Shown here: positions 26,301 through 35,124 of the stretch, piece by piece
How the letters are laid out: every line of letters starts with the position of its first letter
How positions within the stretch are numbered: position 1 is the stretch's first letter
NCBI RefSeq assembly: GCF_028622115.1
Contig: NZ_CP097263.1
Location: 4,774,001 to 4,838,000, forward strand
Direction: 5' to 3'
Origin: Kutzneria chonburiensis
GTDB lineage: Bacteria > Actinomycetota > Actinomycetes > Mycobacteriales > Pseudonocardiaceae
Length of the DNA: 64,000 bases
Translations under genes and position numbers: made by a program
The notes under the pieces: generated by a model
What the model saw: only the letters and a program-made list of their open reading frames with translations
The model's database searches: none
Told to the model about the DNA's origin: nothing

Positions 26301-26932
26301 CGTTCAGTGCCACGGCGACCACCAGTGCCGGCACCAGAACGGATGTCGGCCAGACCTCGGTGCCGTACCCGTCGCTTTCCGCCGCGTACAACAACGTCGG
26401 CATCAGCGACGACCACAACACCGGCGCCGCCAACCTGGACGGCGGCGGCCTGAGCTACTCGGCCCAGGCGCTGGCCGCGGCCGGGCTCGCCTCCGGCGGC
26501 GCCGTGCAGCACGACGGCCTGACCTTCACCTGGCCGACTTCCGGCGGCGGGCAGCTGGACAACGTGCTCACCGGCGGGCAATCGGTGCTGCTCAACGGGT
26601 CCGGCAGCAAGCTGGGCTTCATCGGCACCGGTGATTCGGGCACGCCGTCGGGCGGTGGCACCATCGTCTACACCGACGGCACCACGCAGCAGTTCGCGTT
26701 GGGCTTCAACGACTGGTGGCAGTCGCCGTCGATCCCCGGCGAGGACGTGGTGGCCGCGCTGCCGTACCTGAACAACGGTGGCGGGCAGCAGACGCAGAAG
26801 GTCAACATGTACTACTCGTCGGTCCCGCTCCAGGCCGGCAAGACGATCTCCGTGGTGACGCTGCCCAACGTCACCTCGGTCGCCACGCAGGGCCAGCCCA
26901 AGCTGCACGTGTTCGCCATCGCCGTCGGCTGA
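23387..26932 (+). CDS. Secreted multidomain GH3 beta-xylosidase/glucosidase (1181 aa)
   Basis: This large exported hydrolase has a signal peptide to about residue 27 and a GH3 N domain (~45-350) with nucleophile motif ITSDCGAVGTT (Asp298). That SDCxAV form is typical of the beta-xylosidase branch. A GH3 C domain (~400-620, NSLVLLKNDHNVLPV and GYNGQAQGAALADVLTG) and a fibronectin-III-like domain (~660-750) follow. A bacterial Ig-like (BIG2) domain (~810-890), a NEW3/NPCBM-associated domain (~900-970) and a C-terminal beta-rich module of ~190 residues that I do not recognise by name complete it. ATG at 23387 is used. It is divergent from the ROK repressor and followed by a terminator. Confidence 0.93.
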   Translation: MRITATVASACAVVCALALTSGSAAATDPAPIYKDTHYSFAERAADLVSRMTLEEKVRQLSTNSGPAIPRLGVQQYTYWNEGQHGINRLGASTNPNTPPEQVHATSFPTNFASSMAWDPDLVYQETTAVSDEVRGFLDKSLWGVSANNIGPDVNNYGSLTYWAPTVNMDRDPRWGRTDEAFGEDPYLVGQIAGAFVNGYQGNKADGTPDKYLKVAATAKHYALNDVELNRTGISSDASDTDIRDYYTAQFRDLIENAHVAGLMTSYNAINGTPSVADTYTTNALAQRTYGFGGYITSDCGAVGTTYRQPNGGHNWAPPGWTTDGKDVGATWTNTASGTKVSGPAGGQAYALRAGTALNCPGEENTLPNIQEAINAGVLSEGVLDAALVPVFTIRMRTGEFDPVGSVPYTNITKDTIQSPAHQALAQKVADNSLVLLKNDHNVLPVTPSKVHKVVVLGDMANKVTLGNYSGSPNVQVGAVGGIKAALPGAQVIFDAAGTSTGSTGPAVLSAQTQADIKSADLVVEFVGTDGSVANEGHDRSTLAIPGNYHSLITQVAALGNPNTALVVQSDGPVVLDDVQGSVPAIVFSGYNGQAQGAALADVLTGKQNPSGHLNFTWYKDDSQLPPMNSYGLTPGDTGGLGRTYQYFTGTPSYPFGYGLSYSTYRYSPASIDKSTVNADGTVNVSFTVTNTGSVAGATVAQLYAAQKFTVPNVQLPVKRLAGFKKTDVLKPGQSQRITIPVRLADLSQWDGAKQAVYDGVYQFQVASNSRDVASSVQTTVTGAITPKISYVTVQPGAVVYRAGDTIDLTGRNKWIADDTGQQHAAADNIVLAVNNDQSFVDLSKAKVTYASSNTAVATVDAKGLVRAAGDGVATIKVTVNGVSGTAVIVVGHSLTLSIPPIVKAGNSITATTTFANGGSSAISNVTMSITAPAGWTATATSPATFPSVAGGQTVKTTWQITAPADAAAATYPFSATATTSAGTRTDVGQTSVPYPSLSAAYNNVGISDDHNTGAANLDGGGLSYSAQALAAAGLASGGAVQHDGLTFTWPTSGGGQLDNVLTGGQSVLLNGSGSKLGFIGTGDSGTPSGGGTIVYTDGTTQQFALGFNDWWQSPSIPGEDVVAALPYLNNGGGQQTQKVNMYYSSVPLQAGKTISVVTLPNVTSVATQGQPKLHVFAIAVG

Positions 26933-26946
26933 CGGCCGTCGAGACC

Positions 26947-26978
26947 GCCCCGCCCGGTCAGCGTCGACCGGGCGGGGC
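26947..26978 (+). terminator. Terminator hairpin after the GH3 xylosidase
   Basis: GCCCCGCCCGGTC and GACCGGGCGGGGC are perfect 13-bp arms around AGCGTC, 15 bp after the stop codon. Confidence 0.8.
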
Positions 26979-27125
26979 ACCCGCATGCCCGCACCGCTTC
27001 CCCGCACGTCCAGAGTCATTCGTGTCAGTATTTTGCGTTAGCCAGTCGCTCTCTTGCGGCTTTCCGTTCAGATGCCTATGGTCGGTGCACATCCGTGTCA
27101 CCCCGGCTTCCGAATGGACCCTGCC

Positions 27126-30100
27126 ATGCGAAGCTTGCGAAGCCTGATCGCGGTCGTGGCCCTGCTGCTCGGCGCCCTGGTCGCCGTGCACACCCCGGCG
27201 GCGCTCGCCCGCAATTCGGCCGGACTGTCCGACAAGGTCCAGCTGTTCTACTACCCCTGGTACGGCAGCCCGACCGTGAACGGCAGCTACCGGCACTGGG
27301 ACCAGGGCGGGCACACCCCGCCCGACGACATCGGCGCCAACTTCTACCCCTCGCTCGGGCCGTACGACTCCGGCGACTTCGCCGGCGCGGTCGACCAGCA
27401 GATGACCTGGATCGCACGCTCCGGCGCGGGCGTGATCATCTACAGCTGGTGGGGCCAGGGGTCCTATGAGGACGGTCTGGCCGCCGGCGTACTGGCGGCC
27501 GCCGCCCGCCACGGCATCCGCGTCGCCTGGCACATCGAGCCGTACGGCAACCGCACCGGGGCCTCGGTGGCGTCGGACGTCAACTACCTCAACGCCCACT
27601 ACGGTTCCAGCCCGGCGTTCTACCGGGATCCCTTGCACGGCAACAAACCAGCGTTCTACATCTTCGACAGCCTGAACATCACCGACTGGTCCGCACTGGA
27701 CTCGGTGACCGGCAACAACATCGTGCTCGCGCAGACCACCGACACCACCAAGGTCGCTCACTTCAACGGCATGTACACCTATGACGGCATCGCCGCCGCG
27801 ACCGCGCCCGGCTGGGCCAACGCCGGGGCGTACTGCCACCAGCACGGCATGGTGTGGGCACCTTCCGTTGCCCCTGGCTACCTCGACGACCGCGCGGTGC
27901 CCGGCAACACCACGCCGACCGTCAACCGGGACAACGGGGCCGAGTACGACAAGACGTGGAACAACGCGTTGAGCCCGAACATAGGCGGCAACCCGGACTG
28001 GGTGTCGGTGACCTCGTTCAACGAGTGGCACGAGGGCTCCCAGATCGAGCCGGCCAGCTCGAATCCCCTGCGGGGCAAGGATATCTCACCTACGACGGCG
28101 CATACGGCCAGACCGGCACCGCCTCGTCGACGGCGTACCTGGACCGGACCAAGTACTGGGTGGACAGGTTCGATCCGGCCGTGACGGTCCCGAACGACGT
28201 GAACCTGGCGCTGGGCAAGGCAATGACCGCCAGCGGGTCGCAAGGCGGCTTCCCACCGGGCAATGCCAACGACAACAACACCAACAGCTACTGGGAAAGC
28301 GTGAACAACGCGTTCCCGCAATGGCTTCAGGTCGATCTCGGCGCTGGCAGCCCGCTCAATTCGATCACCCTCACGCTGCCGCCGTCCACCGCGTGGGGCG
28401 CCCGCACGCAGACCCTGACCGTGAGCGGCAGCAGTGACGGCACCAACTTCTCCACCTTGGTGGCCAGCAAGGGTTACGGCTTCGATCCGGCGACCGGCAA
28501 CAAGGTCACGATCTCGCTGCCCGGCAGCACGCAGCGGTACGTGCGACTGACGTTCACCGCCAACACCGGCTGGCCGGCCGGGCAGGTGTCGGAGTTCCAG
28601 GTCTACGGCACGCCGTCCGCGCCGCCGCCGACCGGCTCGCCGGAGCAGCGGGCGGATGCGCTGCTGGCCCAGATGACCACCGACGAGAAGCTGACCATGA
28701 TGCACGGCGGGGCGTCCTGCGGCTACGGCGCCTGCGTAGATCCCATTGCCCGCCTTGGGATTCCCGGCCTGCACCTCCAGGACGGCCCGGCCGGTGTCGC
28801 CGACGGCGCGGTCGGCGTCACCCAACTCCCGGCGCCCGTGGCCGGCGCCGCAACCTGGGACAGCGCGCTGATGAAGCAGTACGGCGGCGTGATCGGGGCC
28901 GAGGAGTGGGGCAAGGGCGCGAACCTCGTCCTTGGTCCAACGATCAACATCGTTCGGGATCCACGTTGGGGCCGGGCTTTCGAGTCGTTGGGCGAGGACC
29001 CGTACCTGGCCGGCCAGCTCGGGGCGGCTGACCTGCAAGGGATTCGCACGCAGGGGCCGATGACACAGGTCAAGCACTACGCCGTCTACAACCAGGAGAC
29101 GTACCGGAACACCGCCCAGGACAACGCGATCGTCTCCGACCGGACCGAGCAGGAGATCTATCTGCCGGCGTTCCAGGCGGCCGTGCAGCAGGGCCAGACC
29201 GACTCCGTGATGTGCTCGTACGCGGAGATCAACGGCACCTTCGCCTGCGAGAACGGCCAGCTGCTGAACACGATTCTCCGGCAACAGCTGGGTTTCTCGG
29301 GTTTCGTCACCTCGGACTGGGGCGGCACCCACTCCACGGTTCCGTCCGTGACCAACGGCATGGACATGGAGATGGACGGCAGCCAGTACTACGGCGCGCC
29401 GCTCACCCAGGCCGTGGCCAGCGGGCAGGTTTCCGTTGCTACCATTGACAGCCATGTGCGGGCCATCCTCGTGGCCATGTTCCGCGCCGGGCTGTTCGAC
29501 CACTCCCCGACCGGCACGATCAACTCCGTGGTGACGTCCGACGCCCATGCCGCCGTCGCCCGTCAGGTGGCGCAGGAGGGCGCGGTCCTGCTGAAGAACA
29601 GCAACTCCGCGCTGCCACTGGGTTCCGGCTCCATCGCCGTGATCGGTGACGACGCCGGTCAGAACGCCCTGACCGCCGGCGGCGGCTCCGCGCACGTCAA
29701 CGCCCCGCACGTCGTCACTCCGTACCAGGGCATCAAATCCCGCGCTTCGGGCTCTACCGTCACCTATTCCCAAGGCGTCGCCGCGCCGAACGGCGAGATC
29801 GTCGACCCGTCGGCCTTCGGCAACGGCCTCACCGCCACCTTCTACAGCGGCACCGGCCTGTCCGGGCCGCCGCTGCTGACCAGGACCGATCCGAACGTCG
29901 ACTTCATCTGGGGCACCCAGTCGCCCACCGCCGGCGTGCCCGCCACCAACTGGTCGGCCAAGTGGACCGGCACACTCACCCCACCCACCACCGGCACCTA
30001 CACGTTCTCGCTGACCAGTGACGACGGCAGCCGGCTGTTCGTCAACGGGCAGCAGGTGATCAGCAACTGGGCCGACCAGCCGCCGACCACCAAGACCGGC

Positions 30101-31017
30101 ACCATCTCGCTGACCGCCGGGCAGGCCGTCAGCATCGAGGTCGACTACTTCCAGGACGGCGGCGGCAGCCAGCTCAACCTCGGGTGGCAGATCCCCAACC
30201 AGGACCTGTTGGGCCAGGCCGTTTCCGCCGCCCGCGCCGCCTCCACCGCCGTCGTCTTCGTCAGCAACGCCGGCTCCGAGGGCGGCGATCTCCCGAACAT
30301 CGACCTTTCCGCCGACCAGAACACCCTGGTCAGCCAGGTCGCCGCGGCCAACCCCAACACCATCGTCGTCGTCAACTCCGGCTCCGCCGTCACCATGCCG
30401 TGGGCCGGTTCCGTGCGCGGCATCGTCGAGAACTGGTTTCCCGGTCAGGAGGACGGCACCGCCATCGCCTCACTTCTGTTCGGCGACACCAACTTCTCCG
30501 GCAAGCTCCCCGTCACCTTCCCCACGTCACTGGCCGACGTTCCCGCCCACACCACCGCCCAGTGGCCCGGCGCCAACGGCACCGTCCAGTATTCCGAGGG
30601 CCTCAACGTCGGCTACCGCTACTACGACAGCCAGCACGTGACCCCCATGTTCCCCTTCGGCTTCGGCCTTTCCTACACCAGCTACGCCTATTCCGGCCTC
30701 ACACTGTCCACTCCGGACTCAGCGGGCAACGTCACGGTCGCCTTCGACGTCACCAACACCGGTTCACGCGCCGGCACCGAGGTCGCCCAGGTCTACGTCG
30801 GCCAACCCTCGTCCGTCGGCGAGCCGCCCAACAACCTGCGCGGCTTCACGCGCGTCACCCTCAACCCCGGCCAGTCCCAGCACGTTTCGCTGACCCTGGA
30901 CGCCCGCAGCTTCCAGTACTGGGCCAACGGCTGGACCAAGGCCACCGGCGCCAACACCATCCGTGTCGGCGGCTCTTCCCGCTCTCTCCCCTGTCCGGCA
31001 CGGTCACGATCTCGTGA
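27126..31017 (+). pseudogene. GH99-like / discoidin / GH3 / PA14 giant glycosidase, interrupted by two single-base frameshifts
   Basis: The reading starts at ATG 27126 with a signal peptide (LIAVVALLLGALVAVHTPAALA). A GH71/GH99-like endo-alpha-mannosidase-type domain follows (VQLFYYPWYGSP, WHIEPYGNRTG, and SFNEWHEGSQIEPA with the family's catalytic Glu pair). Near 28070 the frame shifts by -1 at a CGGGGC run. The next frame continues with YLTYDGAYG, an F5/8 type C domain (28200-28615), a GH3 domain with nucleophile motif VTSDWGGT near 29315, an inserted PA14 domain (~29830-30200), a GH3 C domain and an Fn3-like end. At about 30985 a second -1 shift in a C4 run is needed to reach the natural end LSGTVTIS and the stop at 31017. 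Each shift is what loss of one base from a homopolymer would give. Repaired, it is one secreted protein of ~1297 aa. It is either a genuine pseudogene or two sequencing errors. Confidence 0.75.
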
Positions 31018-31023
31018 CCCCGC

Positions 31024-31063
31024 GCGGTGGCCGGCCGGTTCCCTTGTCCCGGCCGGCCACCGC
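31024..31063. terminator. Bidirectional terminator between the giant glycosidase and RNase Z
   Basis: Perfect 15-bp arms GCGGTGGCCGGCCGG and CCGGCCGGCCACCGC with a 10-nt loop lie exactly between the two convergent genes, one base before the RNase Z stop. Confidence 0.85.
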
Positions 31064-31972
31064 TCAGCGGCGTTTGGGCAGCGGAATCGTCGCCAGGTCG
31101 ACGGCCAGGTGGATCTCGCCCTTGAACTCCTGGGCGGCTTCGTCGCGGAAGCGTTCGGCCTCGTCGTACGGGTAGCGCTGGGAGAAGTGGGTCAGCACCA
31201 GCTCGCGGGCGCCGGCCTCAGTGGCGAGGCGGCCGGCCTCGCGGGAGGTGAGGTGGTAGTAGGTGTGGGCCAACTCGCGGTCGTCGTCGAGGAAGGTGGA
31301 CTCGGCGACGAGCAGGTCGGCGTCCTGGGCCAGAGTCACAGCGCCCGGGCAGAGGCGGGTGTCCATGACGAAGGCGAAAACCTGGCCGGGCCGGGGGACG
31401 CTGACCTCGTCCAGGGAGATCGTGCGGCCGTCGACGGCGATGGTGCCGGCGCGTTGGAGCTGGCTGACGAGGGGGCCGCGAATGCCAAGGGCGGCAAGGC
31501 GATCGGGCAGCATGCGGCGGCCGTCGGGCTCGGCGAAGCGGTAGCCGTAGCAGTCGATGCGGTGCTCCAGCGCGGCGACGGAGAGCTGGTCGTCGACCGG
31601 ACCGTCCACATGCAACGGATGAGTGACCAGCGTTGCCCGCTCGTGGAAGGAGGTCGAGTGCCGGAGGCGGTCGAAGTACACCTGCCCGGATGCCGGGTAG
31701 TAGCAGTGCACCGGGTGCCGCACGTCGTCGAGTGACAGCCGCTGGATGGTGCCGGCGAGGCCGAGGCTGTGGTCGCCATGGAAATGGGTGACGCAGATGC
31801 GGGTGATCTCGCTGGCCGCGCGCCCGGCCTGGATCATCTGCCGCTGCGTGCCCTCGCCGGGGTCGAAGAGGATGCCCTCGGCGTCGAAGCGCAGCAGGTA
31901 GCCGTTGTGGTTGCGGTTCCGGGTCGGCGTCTGGCTGGCCGAGCCGAGCACCACGAGTTCACGCTGGGACAC
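31064..31972 (-). CDS. rnz: Ribonuclease Z (tRNA 3' endonuclease)
   Basis: This 302-aa MBL-fold endonuclease removes 3' trailers from tRNA precursors. It has the Zn motif THFHGDHSLGL, the RNase Z segment LFDPGEGTQRQM near the N-terminus, a later Asp in FVMDTRLCPGA, and the C-terminal ligand His in LVLTHFSQRY. The start is GTG 31972 (SQRELVVLGSASQ); an upstream in-frame start would add an unlikely tail. It is a single gene, convergent with the glycosidase. Confidence 0.93.
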   Translation of the reverse strand: MSQRELVVLGSASQTPTRNRNHNGYLLRFDAEGILFDPGEGTQRQMIQAGRAASEITRICVTHFHGDHSLGLAGTIQRLSLDDVRHPVHCYYPASGQVYFDRLRHSTSFHERATLVTHPLHVDGPVDDQLSVAALEHRIDCYGYRFAEPDGRRMLPDRLAALGIRGPLVSQLQRAGTIAVDGRTISLDEVSVPRPGQVFAFVMDTRLCPGAVTLAQDADLLVAESTFLDDDRELAHTYYHLTSREAGRLATEAGARELVLTHFSQRYPYDEAERFRDEAAQEFKGEIHLAVDLATIPLPKRR

Positions 31973-31989
31973 CCGTCCATCCTGGCCAA

Positions 31990-32580
31990 TCAGCAGCAGT
32001 CGTCGCCACGCCAATTCTCGATGCCTTCACGGACGGCGAGGCCGGCCACGAGCAGCGCCACCGCCAGGTCCAGCCACCAGAGGCCGAACAGGGCGTTGCC
32101 GAGCAGGCCCAGCAGCACCGCCCCGGCCAGGTACGCACACAGCAGGTTCTGCGTCCCTTCCCCGGCCGTCGCCCCCGAGCCCAGCCGCGCGCCCAGCCGT
32201 TTCTTGGCCACGCCCAGCAGCGGCATCACGATCAGGCTCGCCACCGCCAGGCCGATGCCGACCCAGCTCGGCTCCGGCCGTCCCGACAGCAGCACGTCGA
32301 TCACGATGTACGGCGCGAGCAGGAAGAACGTCACCGCCACCGCCTTGCGCGCCCGCCCCTCCGCCTCCTCGGAGAACGTCCTGGCCCCGCTGAACCGCCA
32401 GATGACAATCATGCTGGCCAGGCCCTCGATCACCGAGTCCAGCCCAAACCCCAGCAGCGCCGCCGAATCCGCTTTCGCGCCCGCCCACAGCGCCACTGTC
32501 CCCTCGACCGCCATGTAGGCCAGCGAGATCCAGGACAGCAGCCGGGCCCGGGCCGCCAGCTTCAGTCGCAGGTCGGACAC
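31990..32580 (-). CDS. Cation-diffusion-facilitator-like efflux protein
   Basis: The 196-aa membrane protein has about five to six transmembrane segments. Features include AYMAVEGTVALWAGAKADS, a DSVIEG motif in helix 2 (LLGFGLDSVIEGLASMIV) and a second acidic site in WWLDLAVALLVAGLAV, consistent with a truncated-type CDF transporter lacking the cytoplasmic domain. It overlaps the ArsR stop by 19 bp, so it is the operon partner of the metal sensor and most likely exports Cd/Pb/Zn-like ions. The C-terminal DDCC could add metal binding. Confidence 0.82.
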   Translation of the reverse strand: MSDLRLKLAARARLLSWISLAYMAVEGTVALWAGAKADSAALLGFGLDSVIEGLASMIVIWRFSGARTFSEEAEGRARKAVAVTFFLLAPYIVIDVLLSGRPEPSWVGIGLAVASLIVMPLLGVAKKRLGARLGSGATAGEGTQNLLCAYLAGAVLLGLLGNALFGLWWLDLAVALLVAGLAVREGIENWRGDDCC

Positions 32581-32915
32581 AGCGCCACCGCGTTGCCCGT
32601 CGCCGCCAACACCGACTCCGCCGCCGCCAGCAGCTCCACCACCGAGGGCTGCGTCAGCCGGAACACCGACGCCCGCCCCACCGGCTCCGAGTCCACCAGT
32701 TGGCAGCCGCGGAGGCAGGCCAGATGCTTCGACACCGTCGACTGCGCCAGGCCGAGCGCCGCCACCAGGTCCGTCACCCTCGCCGGCCCCACCGCCAGCC
32801 TTCGCAGGATCGCCAGCCTGGCCGGATCCCCCAGCGACCGAAACAACGCCGCCGCCGGCAGCAGCCCCTCCCGCTCAGCCTCGGGCGATTCCGCTTGCAG
32901 CGATATCATCGTCAC
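32562..32915 (-). CDS. ArsR/SmtB-family metal sensor, CmtR-like
   Basis: This is a 117-aa winged-helix repressor (LFRSLGDPARLAILRRLAVG, then AQSTVSKHLACLRGCQLV). The Cys-x3-Cys in the recognition-helix region (ACLRGC) plus a C-terminal CPTC match the Cd/Pb site described for mycobacterial CmtR (two helix Cys and one C-terminal Cys). The start is GTG 32915; ATG 32909 is possible. It is followed by the cation-efflux gene, which it should derepress on metal binding. Confidence 0.9.
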   Translation of the reverse strand: MTMISLQAESPEAEREGLLPAAALFRSLGDPARLAILRRLAVGPARVTDLVAALGLAQSTVSKHLACLRGCQLVDSEPVGRASVFRLTQPSVVELLAAAESVLAATGNAVALCPTCD

Positions 32916-33068
32916 TGAGCGATGCTAACACCGTCACATGCGGTCCGCAGGTGCCGCAGAGAGGCAAGTACGACGCGTATGTGACATTTGCTAGTGCGAG
33001 CTGAGGGGGTGTTTGCGCGGGAAAACAGCGCTGGACCTCCAGCGGACTTGAGGTTCTACCGTGGAGAC

Positions 33069-33452
33069 ATGGCCGTCGAACTGAACCACACCATCGTCCC
33101 CGCTTCCGACCCCCACAAGTCCGCGACGTTCCTGGCCGAGCTGCTCGGGGTGGCCGAGCCGGTGACGTTCGGGCCGTTCCAGGTGGTCACGCTGGACAAC
33201 GGCGTGAGCCTCGACTTCATGCGCGCGGAGGGGGAGATCGGCTCGCTGCACTACGCCTTCAAGGTGGCGGACGAGCAGTTTCAGCCGATCTTCGACCGGA
33301 TCCGGGCGGCGGGGCTGCCGTACTGGGCGGACCCGCACCGGCAGCAGCCGAACGAGATCAACACCAATGACGGGGGCCAGGGCGTCTACTTCCCGGACCC
33401 CGACGGGCACAACCTGGAGATCCTGACCCGCGACTACGGCAGCGGCGCCTGA
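33069..33452 (+). CDS. Small VOC (glyoxalase/bleomycin-resistance) family protein
   Basis: This 127-aa single-module VOC protein has a His in ELNHTIVPASD, a second in SLHYAFKVAD and an acidic ligand in NLEILTRDY, with YFPDPDGHNLEI as the family ending. The ATG at 33069 follows TGGAGAC. It could be a glyoxalase-like or antibiotic-binding protein; no substrate can be assigned. It stands alone, divergent from the metal-efflux operon. Confidence 0.85.
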   Translation: MAVELNHTIVPASDPHKSATFLAELLGVAEPVTFGPFQVVTLDNGVSLDFMRAEGEIGSLHYAFKVADEQFQPIFDRIRAAGLPYWADPHRQQPNEINTNDGGQGVYFPDPDGHNLEILTRDYGSGA

Positions 33453-33457
33453 GGAAC

Positions 33458-33500
33458 GGCTCGCCGGACCCCGGTTCTGGGGGTCCGGGCCCGGCGAGCC
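33458..33500 (+). terminator. Terminator after the VOC gene
   Basis: GGCTCGCCGG (33458-33467) pairs with CCGGCGAGCC (33491-33500). An inner GGACCCC/GGGGTCC stem strengthens it. Confidence 0.75.
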
Positions 33501-33593
33501 GAGAGCCGCGGGGCGCGTCCCCTCCCCCAAGGACGCGATGCCCGTGACCGACGAGATCCATCCTGCCTGGCCGCGGTTGCCCGGACCAGGTCA

Positions 33594-33619
33594 CCGACCG
33601 GTCATAAATGGCCGGTCGG
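33594..33619. other. Inverted repeat in a 288-bp gene-free gap
   Basis: CCGACCGG and CCGGTCGG are perfect 8-bp arms around a 10-nt AT-rich loop. The gap 33501-33788 between the convergent VOC and ferredoxin-reductase genes has no supported gene. The repeat may be a terminator for the reductase operon reading leftwards, although it lies 170 bp past its stop. Confidence 0.35.
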
Positions 33620-33788
33620 GTGAGCTGGGCGAACCAGGGCGTTCAAGATCGACCGGAGCTGAGCCGCCCCCGAACCGAGCCAACCAGATCAACCTGGCAA
33701 CGCCGGCCGAGTGGCGGTGCGCCGAGCTCGGCCGGGAGGGGTTCCCAGGTTGGGCCGGTAGAATGGATTCGGGGGCTGCTCAAATCGA

Positions 33789-34919
33789 TCAAGCCGGCTC
33801 GCCGATACGGGCCCGCAGCTGCCGGGTCTCCCGGGGCAGGTTCCAGCCGACGACACCGGTCACCCGACCGTCGGCCACGTACACCGCCGCGAAACGGCCG
33901 GTGCCGACATCGCCGGCGGCGACGGAGGGCACGGCGTCGACCGGGAACGTGCCGTAGGCCTGGATCTTGACGTCGTACTGGTCGGTCCAGAAGTACGGGA
34001 TCGGCGAATACGGCGACCCCTTGCCCAACAGCGTCCGAGCGGCGGCCATGCCCTGCTCGGTGGCGTTCATCCGATGCTCGACCCGAATCCGCCGTCCCTG
34101 CACTGGATGTGTCCACGAGGCGACATCGCCGCAGGCCACGACGTTGGGCGCGGCCCGGCAGAGGGAATCGCAGTCGACGCCATCGGTCAACGAAAGACCG
34201 CTGCCAGCAAGCCACGAGGTGTTCGGCACGGAACCAATGGCCACCAGCACCACGTCGGCCGGCAACGACGTGCCGTCGGCCAACTCCACCGCGGAAACCC
34301 GGCCGGAACCGACAAGCCCGGAAACGCCGACGCCCAAACGCATCCGTACGCCATGGTCGGCATGCAGCTTGGCGACAAGATCGCCGAGCCACGGCCCGAA
34401 CTGACGGATCATGGGCGCTGCCAAGGGATCGACGACGGTGACGTCAGCCCCCAGCGACGACGCCACCGCGGCGACCTCGGAGCCCATGAAGCCGGCGCCG
34501 ACGATCACCACCGACCGAGCGGCGGCCAGCTCCTCCTTGAACGCCAAGGCATCGTCCAAGGTCCGCAAGGTGTGCACGCCGGCCAACGAGGAGGGCAGCC
34601 GACGCGGCGAGACCCCGGTGGCGACGACGAGCTTGTCGTAGTCCAGAGAGTCCCCTGTGGACAGTGCGAGCCGACGACCCCCGACATCCAAACCGACGGC
34701 TCGCACGCCCAGCTTCCAGTCCACATCCTCCACAGTGGACGGCAACGACACCTTCGACGGTTCCCAAACGCCGGAGAGAACCTGCTTGGACAGCGGCGGA
34801 CGGTCGTACGGCATGTGCTGCTCGTCGCCGATGACCGTCAACGGCCCCGTATATCCCTCACGGCGGAGCGTCTGGGCCGCGGTGAGGCCCGCGGCCGACG
34901 CCCCGACAACAGCGATCAC
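33789..34919 (-). CDS. NAD(P)H ferredoxin reductase (rhodocoxin/putidaredoxin reductase type)
   Basis: This 376-aa FAD protein passes electrons from NAD(P)H to the ferredoxin encoded upstream. It has the N-terminal FAD motif AVVGASAAGLTAAQTLRREG, the NAD motif VVIVGAGFMGSEVAAVASSLG, and the C-terminal FAD contact NVVACGDVASW. The GTG at 34919 overlaps the ferredoxin stop (GTGA). It is the last gene of a P450 - ferredoxin - reductase operon, giving a complete three-component system. Confidence 0.93.
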   Translation of the reverse strand: MIAVVGASAAGLTAAQTLRREGYTGPLTVIGDEQHMPYDRPPLSKQVLSGVWEPSKVSLPSTVEDVDWKLGVRAVGLDVGGRRLALSTGDSLDYDKLVVATGVSPRRLPSSLAGVHTLRTLDDALAFKEELAAARSVVIVGAGFMGSEVAAVASSLGADVTVVDPLAAPMIRQFGPWLGDLVAKLHADHGVRMRLGVGVSGLVGSGRVSAVELADGTSLPADVVLVAIGSVPNTSWLAGSGLSLTDGVDCDSLCRAAPNVVACGDVASWTHPVQGRRIRVEHRMNATEQGMAAARTLLGKGSPYSPIPYFWTDQYDVKIQAYGTFPVDAVPSVAAGDVGTGRFAAVYVADGRVTGVVGWNLPRETRQLRARIGEPA

Positions 34920-35113
34920 TGCTCGTCCAGCTCGATGGCCAGCGCCGGACACACCCGGGCGGCCTGCCGGACGTCGTCGTGCAGCTCCGCAGGAGGAAAC
35001 TCCTGCAACAGCACGACAACGCCGTCCTCGTCCCGCTGGTCGAACACGTCCGGGGCGAGCAGCACGCACTGCCCGGCGCCGACGCACTTGTCCTGATCGA
35101 CGACAACCTTCAT
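34916..35113 (-). CDS. [3Fe-4S]-type ferredoxin
   Basis: The 65-aa ferredoxin has CVGAGQC in the first loop, where only two cluster cysteines are present in the pattern (C-x5-C), and CPALAI at the end. This is typical of the 3Fe-4S ferredoxins that serve actinobacterial P450s. It lies 11 bp after the P450 and is coupled to the reductase. Confidence 0.93.
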   Translation of the reverse strand: MKVVVDQDKCVGAGQCVLLAPDVFDQRDEDGVVVLLQEFPPAELHDDVRQAARVCPALAIELDEQ

Positions 35114-35124
35114 GACAGAAGTCC

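Noticed and set aside
27878-29773. A 631-codon minus-strand frame opposite the giant glycosidase
   Set aside because: Low-complexity composition. The opposite strand has the conserved GH99, discoidin and GH3 motifs.
33501-33788. Short plus-strand frames between the VOC and ferredoxin-reductase genes
   Set aside because: They lack starts with ribosome sites and coherent protein sequence; the region looks like a non-coding convergent gap.
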